From Oscillibacter sp. (GTDB lineage: Bacteria > Bacillota > Clostridia > Oscillospirales > Oscillospiraceae): a stretch of DNA of 29,774 nt. The stretch is taken from positions 1-29,774 of the forward strand of contig JAHHSA010000019.1 of the NCBI GenBank assembly GCA_020025475.1. The letters run 5' to 3'. Of this stretch, positions 21,674 to 29,774 are shown in pieces. A model generated the notes under the pieces. That model did no database searches and was not told the origin of the DNA. It was given only the letters and a program-made list of their open reading frames with translations. The translations under genes and the position numbers were made by a program. Positions within the stretch are counted from its first letter, which is position 1. Each line of letters starts with the position of its first letter.

Positions 21674-24600
21674 TCACACCTCAATGATTCGCTCTGTAGG
21701 CAGGAAGTAGAGAACTTTCCGTACAACCGGCTTTTCCAAAACCCGCTCCAAGGCCACGCTATAGGCGTTCAGCTGGTTGCGGTAGCGCTCCACACGCTCC
21801 TCCAGTTCCTGTCCCGCCTCCACATGGTCGGTTTTGAAGTCCACCACAGTCAGACCTGCGTCAGTCTCAAAGCAGCAGTCCACCACACCTTGCAGCAGGA
21901 TCTTGTCTCCGGCAGCAGCACCGGGATCATAGGCGCTGGCAGGAAGCAGTTGGGTAAAGGGATACTCCCGCAGAACATTGCGTCCGTTGCGGATATCCCG
22001 GGCAAGCGTGGAATCCAGGAAGTGCTGAATAGACTGGATATCCACCGCCTTCGCCTGTTCCGGGGTCAGCATTTCCCGTTCCAGCAGCAATGCAATCTGC
22101 CCGCTAACATCCCGATCCGCAAAATTCAGGTACTGCAATGCCAAATGTGTAGCCGTTCCCCGCTCCGCTGCTGTCAGGCCCTTATGGACCCGCCGAAATT
22201 TTGGCTGGCTCAGTGGCCGCAGATACGGTGTGTGCGCCGCGTTCTCCGAGATTTCATCATCCAGTGCCCGGCCCTTCAGCTGGGTAGCGGTCACCTTGGC
22301 CGGAAGTCCGGTCTCTCTGGCATAGGGATAGCGGAAGGCCAGCAGGCCAGGATCAAACGTCGCCTCTGCCGCCCGGGCGACCACCTCCGCTCCCACAGTC
22401 TGCGTCTGACCCCGGAATTCGTCTCCATCATGAAAGTAAACTTCCCAGGGGGCATCCTCCCCCACATAGAGCTGATCCACAACCACATCGCCGAATGCCC
22501 GCAGCGGAGCAGCCTCCGGCCTGCACAGCAGGGCCAGCAGCAGCCAGTCGCCATAATTTTTGCCGGCAGCCACAGATTCCGGTAAAACCGGACAGGAGGC
22601 CACCGCCCCCAGCTTTTGCAGGTGACCTGCCGCATTGTACATGGCATCCACCAAAATCAATTTCTCTTTGGGCCGAGTCATTGCCACATAGAGGACCCGC
22701 TGCTCCTCCGCCAGATTTTCCCGGTACAGTTTTTCTTCCAGTGCCAGACGGGCCAAGGTTGGGTACTTGATCTTTCGGTCAAGATCCACCCGCTTGGGTC
22801 CCAGCCCCATGTCCGGGTGAACCAGCACCGGAGTCAGGAAGTCCTGCCTGGAAAATTCGTGGTCCAGGTCCGCCAGGATGACGATGGGGAATTCCAATCC
22901 CTTGGACTTGTGGATGCTCATGAGCCGCACACCGCTGACCGCCGCCGCAGCTCTGGTCACCGGTGCCTGATCCTGCTCCAGCAGCCGCCGCAACTGGGTC
23001 ACAAAGGCGAAAAGGCCTTTGTATCCGCTGCTTTCAAATTTTTCAGCATGGCAACTGAGCGCAATCAGATTTTCTTTTCGGGCAGCGCCGCCATCCATGG
23101 CACCAAAAACACCCAACACATTCAGCGTGTTGTAGATATGCCAGAGCAGACGGTGGACACTCATATCCCGGTTGGCAGCCCGCAAGCCGTTCAAAATTTC
23201 CAAAAATCGTCGGCAGTCTGCCCCCTCATTTGCTGCAACAGCATCATAGAAGTCGCCTTTTGCGCTGGCACTTCGGATCTCCGCCAGTCGGTCCGGCGTA
23301 AAGCCGAACAGTGGAGAGCGCAGCACAGAGATCAGCGGTACATCCTGGTGGGGATTGTCGACCAGCTGCAAAAGGGCCAGCACCACAGAAATCTCCATTG
23401 TGTGAAAAAAGTCACCGGTCTCCTCAAAGGAGCAAGGGATATTCCGGGCCGCCAATGCCTGTGAAAACGCCGCCGTTCTGCTGCCAGGGGCACGCATCAG
23501 GATCACAATATCCTCCGGTCGGCAGGGGCGCAACGTGCCATCCTCCCCCGTAACGGGGTAACCCTCCTGTAACAGTCGTTCAATGCGAGCAGCCACAAAC
23601 CGGGCTTCCGCCGTCAGCTTCTTCACCGGTGATGGATTGTCTGCCGAGCGTTGGTGGGCACTGATCAGGTGAAATTCCGTGTGACAGTCATCCCGGGGCG
23701 GGTAATAGGCCGCACCGAAGTGGAGTGCTTCATCGTCTCCGTAGTCCATCTCGCCCATTTCCTGAGAGAGGATGTTGGAAAAGATGAAGTTGGCCGCATC
23801 TAAGATCTCCTTTCGAGAACGGAAGTTTTTCGACAGCAAAATCTTCCGTTCTTCGCCCGGCTTGGCCTCCTGATAGGATTTGAACCGATGGTATTTTCCC
23901 AGGAAAATGGTTGGGTCAGCCAGGCGGAAGCGATAGATGCTCTGTTTCACGTCACCTACGGTGAAAATATTCTGGCCAGCTCTGGATACCGCCTTGAAAA
24001 TGGCGTTTTGCACCTCATTGGTATCCTGATATTCATCCACCAGGATTTCCCGGTAGCGGTCTGCCACCTGGGTGCCCAACAGTGTGGGACTGCCATCCGG
24101 TGACACCAGAAGCCGAAGGGCAAGGTGCTCCTGATCAGAGAAGTCTGCCGCGTTCATCCGTAATTTCTCTGCCCGGTAGTCCTGGCTGAACTGCTCCGTG
24201 AGACGCAGCAGTGCCGTCATGGCCGGAGCCACAGCCCGCAGGTCCTCCATGGCCTCCTCCCCACTGACGTCCAGCAGACTATGGAGCTTTTTCTCCCCAG
24301 CCTTGCAGCCATCCCAAATCTGCTTGAATGCCACCACGTCCGCATCGTCCTTCCGGCCCTTCGGCGTGGAAAGGCGTGGAAACTGGATGGCGGACTCTGC
24401 CTCCCGGGCCATCTCCCAGGTTTCGGTGTTGGCCAGAGCCCGAAAGCCGTCCGCCGCCGCCAGAAACTTGGCGCCGTAGCCGGAAGAGAGAGCTTCGTCT
24501 CCATCCATCCGGTCTGCGGCAGCGCGCAGCAGCTGATCCCAGTGAGACGCACTCCGATGTACCCCGCCCAGCAGTTCGGCAGCGTAGATGGTCTCGTCAA

Positions 24601-25234
24601 AGCTGCCGTCCAACTCTGCCCAGCTCCGATGGTTGTCCGAGAGCCAGCGTTCCGGACTTGCATGGCTCTGAATCTTCTCGTAGAGCTCCAGCACCAAATC
24701 TGCCAGTGCCCGATCATCCCGGCCAGCACCCAGCGTGTCGGCCAGCAGCTCGCCGCCAGCATCCAGGTTCTCGTAAAACTCCACCAGCGTTCGATCCAAA
24801 ACCCGCTGACGCAGCAGCCTGGCATCTCCCTCATCCAGCACCCGGAAATCCGGCGTCATGGCGTGACGATCCCCTTCCAGAGGGAGGAGATGGGTATTTT
24901 CCCGCAGCAGAGCGGTACAAAATGCATCCACCGTCTTAATGCTGGCCTGATAGACCCGCAGCAGCTGCTGCCGCAGATGGGCATCCTGCGGTGTCTCCGC
25001 CAGACGCTTGGAGAGCTCCAGCGCAATCTTGCTCCGCAGCTCGGCTGCTGCGGCCTTGGTGTAGGTAATGATGAGAAAGTCGTCCACGTTGCAGCCTTCC
25101 TCAGTGATGTAGAGAAACAGCCGATCCACCAGAACCTTCGTCTTGCCGGAGCCAGCCGCCGCAGAGACCAGAAGGCTTCCGCCCCGATTCTCCACCACAG
25201 CCTGCTGCTCTGGTGTCAGTGTCAGTTTCGCCAT
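21674..25234 (-). CDS. addA: ATP-dependent helicase/nuclease subunit A
   Basis: A 1186-residue AddA, the helicase-nuclease that with AddB processes double-strand breaks for RecA (the Firmicute equivalent of RecBCD). The UvrD-type helicase motifs are intact: Walker A AAAGSGKT (25-32), motif II DEYQD (about 400-404), motif III VGDVKQSIYRFR (about 426-437), MSIHKSKGLEFP and YVAMTRPKEKL further on. The C-terminal RecB-type nuclease motifs GVVD (about Asp1119), VDFKTD (about Asp1132, Lys1134) and QLNAY are present. The start lies one base beyond the addB stop, with a GGAGGAG site in the end of addB, so the pair is coupled. Confidence 0.98.
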   Translation of the reverse strand: MAKLTLTPEQQAVVENRGGSLLVSAAAGSGKTKVLVDRLFLYITEEGCNVDDFLIITYTKAAAAELRSKIALELSKRLAETPQDAHLRQQLLRVYQASIKTVDAFCTALLRENTHLLPLEGDRHAMTPDFRVLDEGDARLLRQRVLDRTLVEFYENLDAGGELLADTLGAGRDDRALADLVLELYEKIQSHASPERWLSDNHRSWAELDGSFDETIYAAELLGGVHRSASHWDQLLRAAADRMDGDEALSSGYGAKFLAAADGFRALANTETWEMAREAESAIQFPRLSTPKGRKDDADVVAFKQIWDGCKAGEKKLHSLLDVSGEEAMEDLRAVAPAMTALLRLTEQFSQDYRAEKLRMNAADFSDQEHLALRLLVSPDGSPTLLGTQVADRYREILVDEYQDTNEVQNAIFKAVSRAGQNIFTVGDVKQSIYRFRLADPTIFLGKYHRFKSYQEAKPGEERKILLSKNFRSRKEILDAANFIFSNILSQEMGEMDYGDDEALHFGAAYYPPRDDCHTEFHLISAHQRSADNPSPVKKLTAEARFVAARIERLLQEGYPVTGEDGTLRPCRPEDIVILMRAPGSRTAAFSQALAARNIPCSFEETGDFFHTMEISVVLALLQLVDNPHQDVPLISVLRSPLFGFTPDRLAEIRSASAKGDFYDAVAANEGADCRRFLEILNGLRAANRDMSVHRLLWHIYNTLNVLGVFGAMDGGAARKENLIALSCHAEKFESSGYKGLFAFVTQLRRLLEQDQAPVTRAAAAVSGVRLMSIHKSKGLEFPIVILADLDHEFSRQDFLTPVLVHPDMGLGPKRVDLDRKIKYPTLARLALEEKLYRENLAEEQRVLYVAMTRPKEKLILVDAMYNAAGHLQKLGAVASCPVLPESVAAGKNYGDWLLLALLCRPEAAPLRAFGDVVVDQLYVGEDAPWEVYFHDGDEFRGQTQTVGAEVVARAAEATFDPGLLAFRYPYARETGLPAKVTATQLKGRALDDEISENAAHTPYLRPLSQPKFRRVHKGLTAAERGTATHLALQYLNFADRDVSGQIALLLEREMLTPEQAKAVDIQSIQHFLDSTLARDIRNGRNVLREYPFTQLLPASAYDPGAAAGDKILLQGVVDCCFETDAGLTVVDFKTDHVEAGQELEERVERYRNQLNAYSVALERVLEKPVVRKVLYFLPTERIIEV

Positions 25235-25235
25235 G

Positions 25236-28200
25236 TCAGGTCTCCTCCTCTTCGTCCAGTTCTTTCCAGAATTCCTCTGCCTTCACCGGGTACATATAGT
25301 GATAGTGGTCGCGGTCCCGCCCATCCTGGAAATGGCAGGCATCCGCCCAATCGCAGTAGGTGCAGCAGTTATCATCCTCGCTTTTGCACCAGGGGTCCGC
25401 ATCTATATTGCCCTGCCGGATTTCCCTGGAGATCTCATGCAGCAATCGGTCCACATACTGTCCCAGGCGGCCCAGTTGGGCCGCAGAGGCCAGACTTCCC
25501 GCTATGTCACCGCTTCGGTTAACCCGCAGAGGCAGATAACGGGGGGATTGCAGCGCCTCGTGCTCCATGGCCGAAAGCACCTCCGGCTTGGACAGCAATA
25601 ATCCGGTCCGGCGCAGCTCCTTTTCCATCTCCTGGCGCAGCTTCTCCGGCGGAATATTTCGCTCTTCTGACAAGATCTCGTCCCGGGCAGGCAGATACAG
25701 CACACCCGCTGGTTCAATGGGATGCCCAAAGTGGGCTTCCCCCTCTTTTTGCAGGGTAAAAAGGTACAGCAGCATCTGGATATCCAGACCCATCCGGACA
25801 GCTCCCAAATCGAAACTCTTCTTGCCGGATTTATAGTCCACCACCCGGAGATAGAGGGTATCATCTTTCAGCCATCCATCCACGCGGTCCACCTTGCCGC
25901 CTATCCGCAGAGAGCCGTCCGGCTCCGAGATGACCACTGCGGGCAGTGTTCCGTGGTCCCCAAAGGACAGCTCGAATTCCAGGGGCACAAAGTCTGAGTG
26001 GCGCTGTTCCTCTGCAACCTGATCTATGACGGCATAGGCTGTTTTCCGCAGCCGGGCAAAGAGGTAGCGGAACCGGGCGTTTCGTCCGGTGAAATTCCGC
26101 AGTTCGTTCTCCTCATACTGACGGATATATGTCCGTACCAGACTATGGAGACTCTCATTGTCCACAGCTTCAAATCCGCCCCTCTGCAACACCTCCCGCG
26201 TGACATGTTCCAACAGGAAGTGGAGGAACGTACCGATTTGTGGGGCGTCAAATTCTGCCGTGGTTCGGGGCTTGGCCCGAAGCCCGTATTCCATGAAATA
26301 GGCAAAGTGGCAGGAGCGGAGCCGCTCCAAACGAGAAGCAGACATGGTCACATCCCTGCCATAGAGATTCTCAACTGCGTGGTTGGACAGAGTGCCCCGT
26401 CGTATGGCGGTGGCCCGCTCCATGGCGTCCAGCCTCTCCCGGCAGTCCGGATTCTCTGCAAGATAATTCCACAGCGGACCGCCGGGTGCCTGTCCCGCCG
26501 CCTCCAAAGCCGGAACCAGTGCGGTCAGGCGGTAGTCCTTCTCCTCCGTCTCCCTCTCCACAGTGAGCTTTGGGAACAGCAGCCGCAGCCGCTCTACTAA
26601 AAAGGCTGGACGCAGCTCGGCACCTGAGACATCCGTCACGGGATAACTGACTACCAAGCCCTTGGTGGGCTGCGTCAGTGCCGCATAGAGATTTTGCAGT
26701 TCAATGCCCATCTGCTCCATGCCCATCGGGGCAAGCTCGATGCCTCGGCGCGCCAATTCACTGCGGTCGTCGTCATTGAGAATACCGCCGCCCTGCCCCA
26801 CAGCCGGGATTACATGGTCATTTGCACCCAGAAGGAAGAGATATGCTGTTGTATGGCGGTCATTTCGCGTGATCTCACTGACGGATACCTGATCCAGCGA
26901 CACCGGAATGGTACCCACGCTGTACTGAGTGGCCACCTGGCGGAACAGACGGGTGAACTCATCCAAGCTCATGGTCTCTTCCCCCAGAATCTCCACGAAC
27001 TGATCCAGCACGCCGCAGAGAATGTCCCACAGCTGGGCCGTCTCTTCGCCCTCCTGGAGCCGTCCTGCGTCCACCTGCGCTTTCATCTGGGTTTCCAGGG
27101 CATCCTGAAGGTGCAGTTCCTCCATAAAGCTATACAGCGCGTCTACTTTCCCCAGTGCAGTTTCAGAGTTTTTCAGACCGTCCGCAAGACGTTTCAACGG
27201 CTGCTGCACTCTCCGGCGCAGATGATTGATCTGCGTTAGCTGCTCTTCCCGCTCCGCCGTCCAGGGAGCACCGTATCCGTCCGGATTCTCAATCCAGTCC
27301 ACGTCCCTGAGCCACATTCCCCCGTGGATTTCCCACTTGAGCACGTAGTTTTCCAGCACGTCACATTCCTCTGCCGTCAACCCGGCCAGACCGCTTTTCA
27401 GCCAGCGGAACATATCCTCATACTCGTAGCCGTTTCCGATAGCAGCGAGCACACCCGTGAGCAGGCTTAGTACCGGTTTTTCCAGAATGTCACTTCGGCG
27501 GCTCACATAGGCCGGAATGCCGTAGCGCTCAAACACCGTCTCAATGACGCCGGTGTAGTCCTCCATGTTCCGGGCGGACACAGTGATGTCCCGATACCGA
27601 CAGCCCGTCCGGGCCACCAGACGCAGGATGTCCGCCGCCGTCTGCTCCACCTCAGAAAAGAGATGATCTGCCTCTCGGATGCGAATGGTCTGCACTGCTC
27701 CCTCCCAGGGCAGATTCTCCCCGAAGAAGCAGCGCTCAACATGACGCAGCTCATCTGTGTCAGCTTCTGTAAGGGTTTCTATCTTTGCGCGTGCTCCAGC
27801 TTGTGCAGCCATCCGTTCCAGCTGATACAGCGTCTTGAGCGAGGATTCAAAGATCTCCTGGCGGCTGTTCAGCTCTCCCAGCAGTGCCACTGTCACAGAA
27901 TGGGACTGCCGCAGCATGACTTCCAATACCTTTCGTTCCTGGGCATTGAAGTAGGTGAAGCCATCAATGAATATGTCCTTTCCCGCCGCGTACTGGGACT
28001 CTTCCAGATGATCACACAGCTTGGTCATTCGGTCCCGCGCGTCCTGGCCCGGCCGATGGAGGCGGGCCTCGTAGGCTGCGTACAGCAGACTCAGGTCCCG
28101 GAGTTTTGCATGGGTGGCACCTTGGATGGTCTCCGCCTGCTCGGCCAGCATTTCGGGGGTCACATCGTAGCAGCGAAGCTCATCAAAGAGGTCCAGCAGC

Positions 28201-28550
28201 TGCTGTAAAAAAGTTGACTTTTGAGAGGGGCGTCGATAAACCGTCAGCTCCGGCGCAATCTCTGACAACGCCTTTTGCAGTGTCAACAACTTGCCGCCAG
28301 CGTCCAGCGTCACCTGGGAAATGCCGCCGGTGATGCTCAGCACCCGGTCTGAGAGCCGCCGGAAACTTAAAACCTCCGCATGACGGCTGGCAGTTGGACC
28401 GCAGGCCTCACACAGATCCACCTCCGCTTTGTGGGAAGCGTGCTCCGGCACCAGCAGGATTTGACGACTGCTGTCCCCCAGCTGTGCGATGCGGCGAAGC
28501 AGTTCTTTACTTTTTCCGGTCCTGGCCCGGCCAATCAAAATTTGCAGCAT
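25236..28550 (-). CDS. addB: ATP-dependent nuclease subunit B
   Basis: A 1104-residue AddB. The N-terminus holds a nucleotide-binding loop GRARTGKS (7-14) of the inactivated helicase-like half; the C-terminus holds a nuclease domain with GGKVDRVDGW, VVDYKSGKK and DIQMLLYLFTL. The four cysteines expected to bind an iron-sulphur cluster are present: one in RSCHFAYFMEYG and three in the C-terminal CCTYCDWADAC segment. The ATG has GGAGG seven bases upstream. It is the first gene of addBA and lies divergent from the DUF1643 gene. Chi recognition, known for AddAB, cannot be seen in sequence. Confidence 0.98.
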   Translation of the reverse strand: MLQILIGRARTGKSKELLRRIAQLGDSSRQILLVPEHASHKAEVDLCEACGPTASRHAEVLSFRRLSDRVLSITGGISQVTLDAGGKLLTLQKALSEIAPELTVYRRPSQKSTFLQQLLDLFDELRCYDVTPEMLAEQAETIQGATHAKLRDLSLLYAAYEARLHRPGQDARDRMTKLCDHLEESQYAAGKDIFIDGFTYFNAQERKVLEVMLRQSHSVTVALLGELNSRQEIFESSLKTLYQLERMAAQAGARAKIETLTEADTDELRHVERCFFGENLPWEGAVQTIRIREADHLFSEVEQTAADILRLVARTGCRYRDITVSARNMEDYTGVIETVFERYGIPAYVSRRSDILEKPVLSLLTGVLAAIGNGYEYEDMFRWLKSGLAGLTAEECDVLENYVLKWEIHGGMWLRDVDWIENPDGYGAPWTAEREEQLTQINHLRRRVQQPLKRLADGLKNSETALGKVDALYSFMEELHLQDALETQMKAQVDAGRLQEGEETAQLWDILCGVLDQFVEILGEETMSLDEFTRLFRQVATQYSVGTIPVSLDQVSVSEITRNDRHTTAYLFLLGANDHVIPAVGQGGGILNDDDRSELARRGIELAPMGMEQMGIELQNLYAALTQPTKGLVVSYPVTDVSGAELRPAFLVERLRLLFPKLTVERETEEKDYRLTALVPALEAAGQAPGGPLWNYLAENPDCRERLDAMERATAIRRGTLSNHAVENLYGRDVTMSASRLERLRSCHFAYFMEYGLRAKPRTTAEFDAPQIGTFLHFLLEHVTREVLQRGGFEAVDNESLHSLVRTYIRQYEENELRNFTGRNARFRYLFARLRKTAYAVIDQVAEEQRHSDFVPLEFELSFGDHGTLPAVVISEPDGSLRIGGKVDRVDGWLKDDTLYLRVVDYKSGKKSFDLGAVRMGLDIQMLLYLFTLQKEGEAHFGHPIEPAGVLYLPARDEILSEERNIPPEKLRQEMEKELRRTGLLLSKPEVLSAMEHEALQSPRYLPLRVNRSGDIAGSLASAAQLGRLGQYVDRLLHEISREIRQGNIDADPWCKSEDDNCCTYCDWADACHFQDGRDRDHYHYMYPVKAEEFWKELDEEEET

Positions 28551-28627
28551 GGCATGCCCTCCTCAGCGTCTCTTCCAATCGGATCTTCTGCTGGTGCCGC
28601 CCATTCTATTGCACAATACCGGCGAGG

Positions 28628-28678
28628 AACCAGCTTATAAGCAAGCTGATTATACCACATTTGTTCGACTTGGAACAA
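28628..28678 (-). promoter_or_regulatory. Promoter of addBA with two dyad sites
   Basis: On the minus strand TTGTTC (28678-28673) and a perfect TATAAT (28654-28649, with TGG before it) are 18 bases apart. Two dyads overlap it: TTGTTC N6 GAACAA at 28661-28678 covers the -35, and a 9-base arm dyad with one mismatch (28628-28636 with 28643-28651) covers the transcript start and part of the -10. They look like operator sites; the binding protein is unknown. Confidence 0.65.
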
Positions 28679-28697
28679 GGGGGAGATCCCCCCGCCA

Positions 28698-28726
28698 TTG
28701 CCATATACAGGCGGATATGCTATGCT
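28698..28726 (+). promoter_or_regulatory. Promoter of the DUF1643 gene
   Basis: TTGCCA (28698-28703) and TATGCT (28721-28726) are 17 bases apart, about 30 bases ahead of the start. Its -35 lies only 20 bases from the -35 of the divergent addBA promoter. Confidence 0.6.
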
Positions 28727-28757
28727 GGACAAAATGCGACACAGGAGGACTTTTATC

Positions 28758-29366
28758 ATGCACATTCCCCAGGGACCCACAGACGCTCTCGATCTGGAAC
28801 GTTTTGACATTGCCTTACAGGAGGCACTGCAGCCTTCTCCGGAATACGACATTGCCCGTTGGCTGTACGTTCCCAACCGTTACTCGGAATATCGCTATAT
28901 TTTGGGCACCCGGGGCAGCAAGCCTCTCATCTGCATCGGCATCAACCCCTCCACTGCTGCGCCAGACGCTTTGGACCCCACACTAAAATCCGTGGAGCGG
29001 GTCGCCCACAGCAACGGCTATGACAGCTTCCTCATGTTCAATGTCTATGCCCAGCGGGCCACCCGCCCTGATGACATGGAGCGCTTCTGCAACCAGGAGC
29101 TTCATGAGGAAAACCGGAAGGCCTTCCGCTACCTTCTCTCCCTCTCAGAGAGGCCTGCCATCTGGGCCGCCTGGGGAAACATTATTGACAAGCGGGACTA
29201 CCTCAAAGTATGTATGCGGGACTTCGCCGAAGATGGCCGTGCCTGCAACGCCCAGTGGTTTACTGCCGGTCCTCTGCTGAAATCCGGTCATCCCCATCAC
29301 CCGCTCTATCTCAAAAGCACCACTGCCTTGCTGGATTTCGACATAGAGGCCTATCTGGACACCTAA
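28758..29366 (+). CDS. DUF1643 domain protein
   Basis: A 202-residue soluble protein whose core (about residues 28-185) matches DUF1643: RYILGTRGSKPLICIGINPSTA in part, then MFNVYAQRATRPDDM, WAAWGN and a C-terminal GHPHHPLYLKS. The family is found near phage, mobile and repair genes in some genomes but has no established activity. The start at 28758 follows AGGAGG at nine bases; in-frame ATG codons at 28722 and before are less likely. It is divergent from addBA and shares a compact promoter region with it. A terminator follows about 80 bases after the stop. Confidence 0.85.
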   Translation: MHIPQGPTDALDLERFDIALQEALQPSPEYDIARWLYVPNRYSEYRYILGTRGSKPLICIGINPSTAAPDALDPTLKSVERVAHSNGYDSFLMFNVYAQRATRPDDMERFCNQELHEENRKAFRYLLSLSERPAIWAAWGNIIDKRDYLKVCMRDFAEDGRACNAQWFTAGPLLKSGHPHHPLYLKSTTALLDFDIEAYLDT

Positions 29367-29446
29367 AAAATTGGAAGAAAAACCCGGCTGCGCACCATGA
29401 TCACGTCCCTGCCAAGTAAACCAGCGAAATAAAGAAAAACGTAGCG

Positions 29447-29487
29447 GCAGCTGCCACCCTCTTTTGCGAGGGCAGCAGCTGCTTTTT
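29447..29487 (+). terminator. Terminator of the DUF1643 gene
   Basis: GCAGCTGC (29447-29454) pairs with GCAGCTGC (29475-29482), with an inner CCCTC/GAGGG stem, and TTTTT follows at 29483-29487. The 80 bases between the stop and this hairpin hold nothing I recognise. Confidence 0.88.
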
Positions 29488-29555
29488 GTATACTTGAAAA
29501 CCACTGGCTAGGCCAGTGGTTCCGTGGAGCCTATGGCGATGAGGAAAAAAAGAAG

Positions 29556-29611
29556 CTCCCTGCTATAATTGAAGAGCGGTCAGCCAACTGCACAAACAAA
29601 ATAGCAGGGAG
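29556..29611 (+). promoter_or_regulatory. Fold-back leader of the IS200-type transposase
   Basis: An 11-base perfect inverted repeat pairs 29556-29566 with 29601-29611. The right arm contains most of the GGGAGG ribosome-binding site; the left arm overlaps the -10 element TGCTATAAT, so only transcripts that begin upstream of the element would carry both arms. Confidence 0.6.
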
Positions 29612-29620
29612 GACATTCAA

Positions 29621-29677
29621 ATGAGCCTGAATGACATCAACAGTTTATCGCACACGAAATAGAATTGCAAATATCAT
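29621..29677 (+). pseudogene. tnpA: Broken IS200-type transposase start
   Basis: The ATG at 29621 opens MSLNDINSLSHTK, then TAG at 29660-29662, then NCKYH. IS200-type TnpA proteins usually read SLSHTKWNCKYH, so the tryptophan codon TGG appears to have changed to TAG. After KYH the match is lost at about 29677 (the expected IVF does not follow), so the gene is both interrupted and cut off. The catalytic histidine pair and tyrosine are absent. Confidence 0.7.
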
Positions 29678-29726
29678 TTATTAATTATTTTACCATGGTG
29701 CACTTTTTCATGCAGCTGGACTTTTT

Positions 29727-29753
29727 AGGGACTTTTTGTACAGTCCCTTTCTT
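29727..29753 (+). terminator. Hairpin with T-rich tail near the window edge
   Basis: AGGGACT (29727-29733) pairs with AGTCCCT (29742-29748), followed by a T-rich stretch. It could be an intrinsic terminator, or the right-end hairpin of a shortened IS200-type element. The rest of 29678-29774 is AT-rich and shows nothing else. Confidence 0.5.
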
Positions 29754-29774
29754 GTTTGTCAATAGACTACCGGC

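Larger units (their letters stand above)
29499..29677 (+). mobile_element. Remnant of an IS200/IS605-type left end
   Basis: The segment starts with a 10-base perfect hairpin (29499-29508 with 29512-29521), the type of subterminal palindrome used by IS200/IS605 transposases, and leads into an extended -10 promoter (29561-29569), a GGGAGG ribosome-binding site and the first codons of an IS200-type transposase. Similarity stops abruptly at about 29677 and is followed by AT-rich sequence. It is an inactive remnant or the end of a short derivative; the true left boundary may lie a few bases outside. Confidence 0.7.

Noticed and set aside
28661..28678. LexA (SOS) box on the addBA promoter
   Set aside because: The dyad is GTTC N6 GAAC, the reverse arrangement of the Firmicute box GAAC N4 GTTC, and the spacing differs.
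1..29774. CRISPR arrays, tRNA or rRNA genes, prophage or defence genes
   Set aside because: I saw no regularly spaced repeats, no cloverleaf with CCA end, and no phage or defence families. Absence by eye is not proof for tRNA genes.

Overview
The window looks like a chromosomal segment of a Gram-positive, anaerobic gut-type Firmicute, most likely in the Oscillospiraceae (Flavonifractor/Lawsonibacter/Oscillibacter-like). This rests on gene content: two T-box leaders, AddAB instead of RecBCD, IreB, NrdR, an alr-mazF pair, a DUF421/DUF4363 pair and moderately GC-rich codon use. The genus is inference; no rRNA or marker phylogeny was possible. Most genes are housekeeping. I see no tRNA, rRNA, CRISPR array, prophage or obvious defence island. 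The only mobile DNA is a decayed IS200-type end at the right edge.

Layout: (1) 17-1207, plus strand: a DUF421 membrane protein translationally coupled to a DUF4363 protein. (2) 7068-1212, minus strand: a long operon with a good promoter, in transcription order NAD(P)HX epimerase/dehydratase, lipoprotein, alanine racemase, MazF-type toxin with no visible antitoxin, two conserved unknown proteins, nrdR. (3) 7112-8331, plus strand: remains of a lipoprotein gene and a polysaccharide deacetylase. (4) 8397-12449: a T-box leader and pheST; PheT carries an insertion of roughly 100 residues that resembles a second, degenerate OB fold. (5) 12518-14355: ireB, an unknown 102-residue protein and a secreted SH3/NlpC-P60 cell-wall hydrolase. 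(6) 14410-15813: a methionine gamma-lyase/aluminium-resistance family PLP enzyme. (7) 16928-15972, minus strand: a DUF368 (PopT-type) membrane protein, with a cluster of hairpins downstream. (8) 17058-20051: a Met-type T-box leader and the metNIQ methionine importer. (9) 20172-21569: a MATE exporter. (10) 28678-21674, minus strand: addB-addA, recombinational repair. (11) 28698-29487: a divergent DUF1643 gene. (12) 29499-29677: an IS200/IS605-type left end with a broken transposase start.

Functional threads: amino-acid-responsive RNA control (Phe and Met T-boxes), cell-wall metabolism (alanine racemase, deacetylase, NlpC/P60 hydrolase, lipid-carrier recycling, IreB signalling), nucleotide and cofactor maintenance (NrdR, NAD(P)HX repair) and DNA repair (AddAB). 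No clearly new system is visible. The best leads are the PheT insertion, the orphan mazF with its structured leader, the IS200 fold-back arrangement, and the paired dyads on the addBA promoter.
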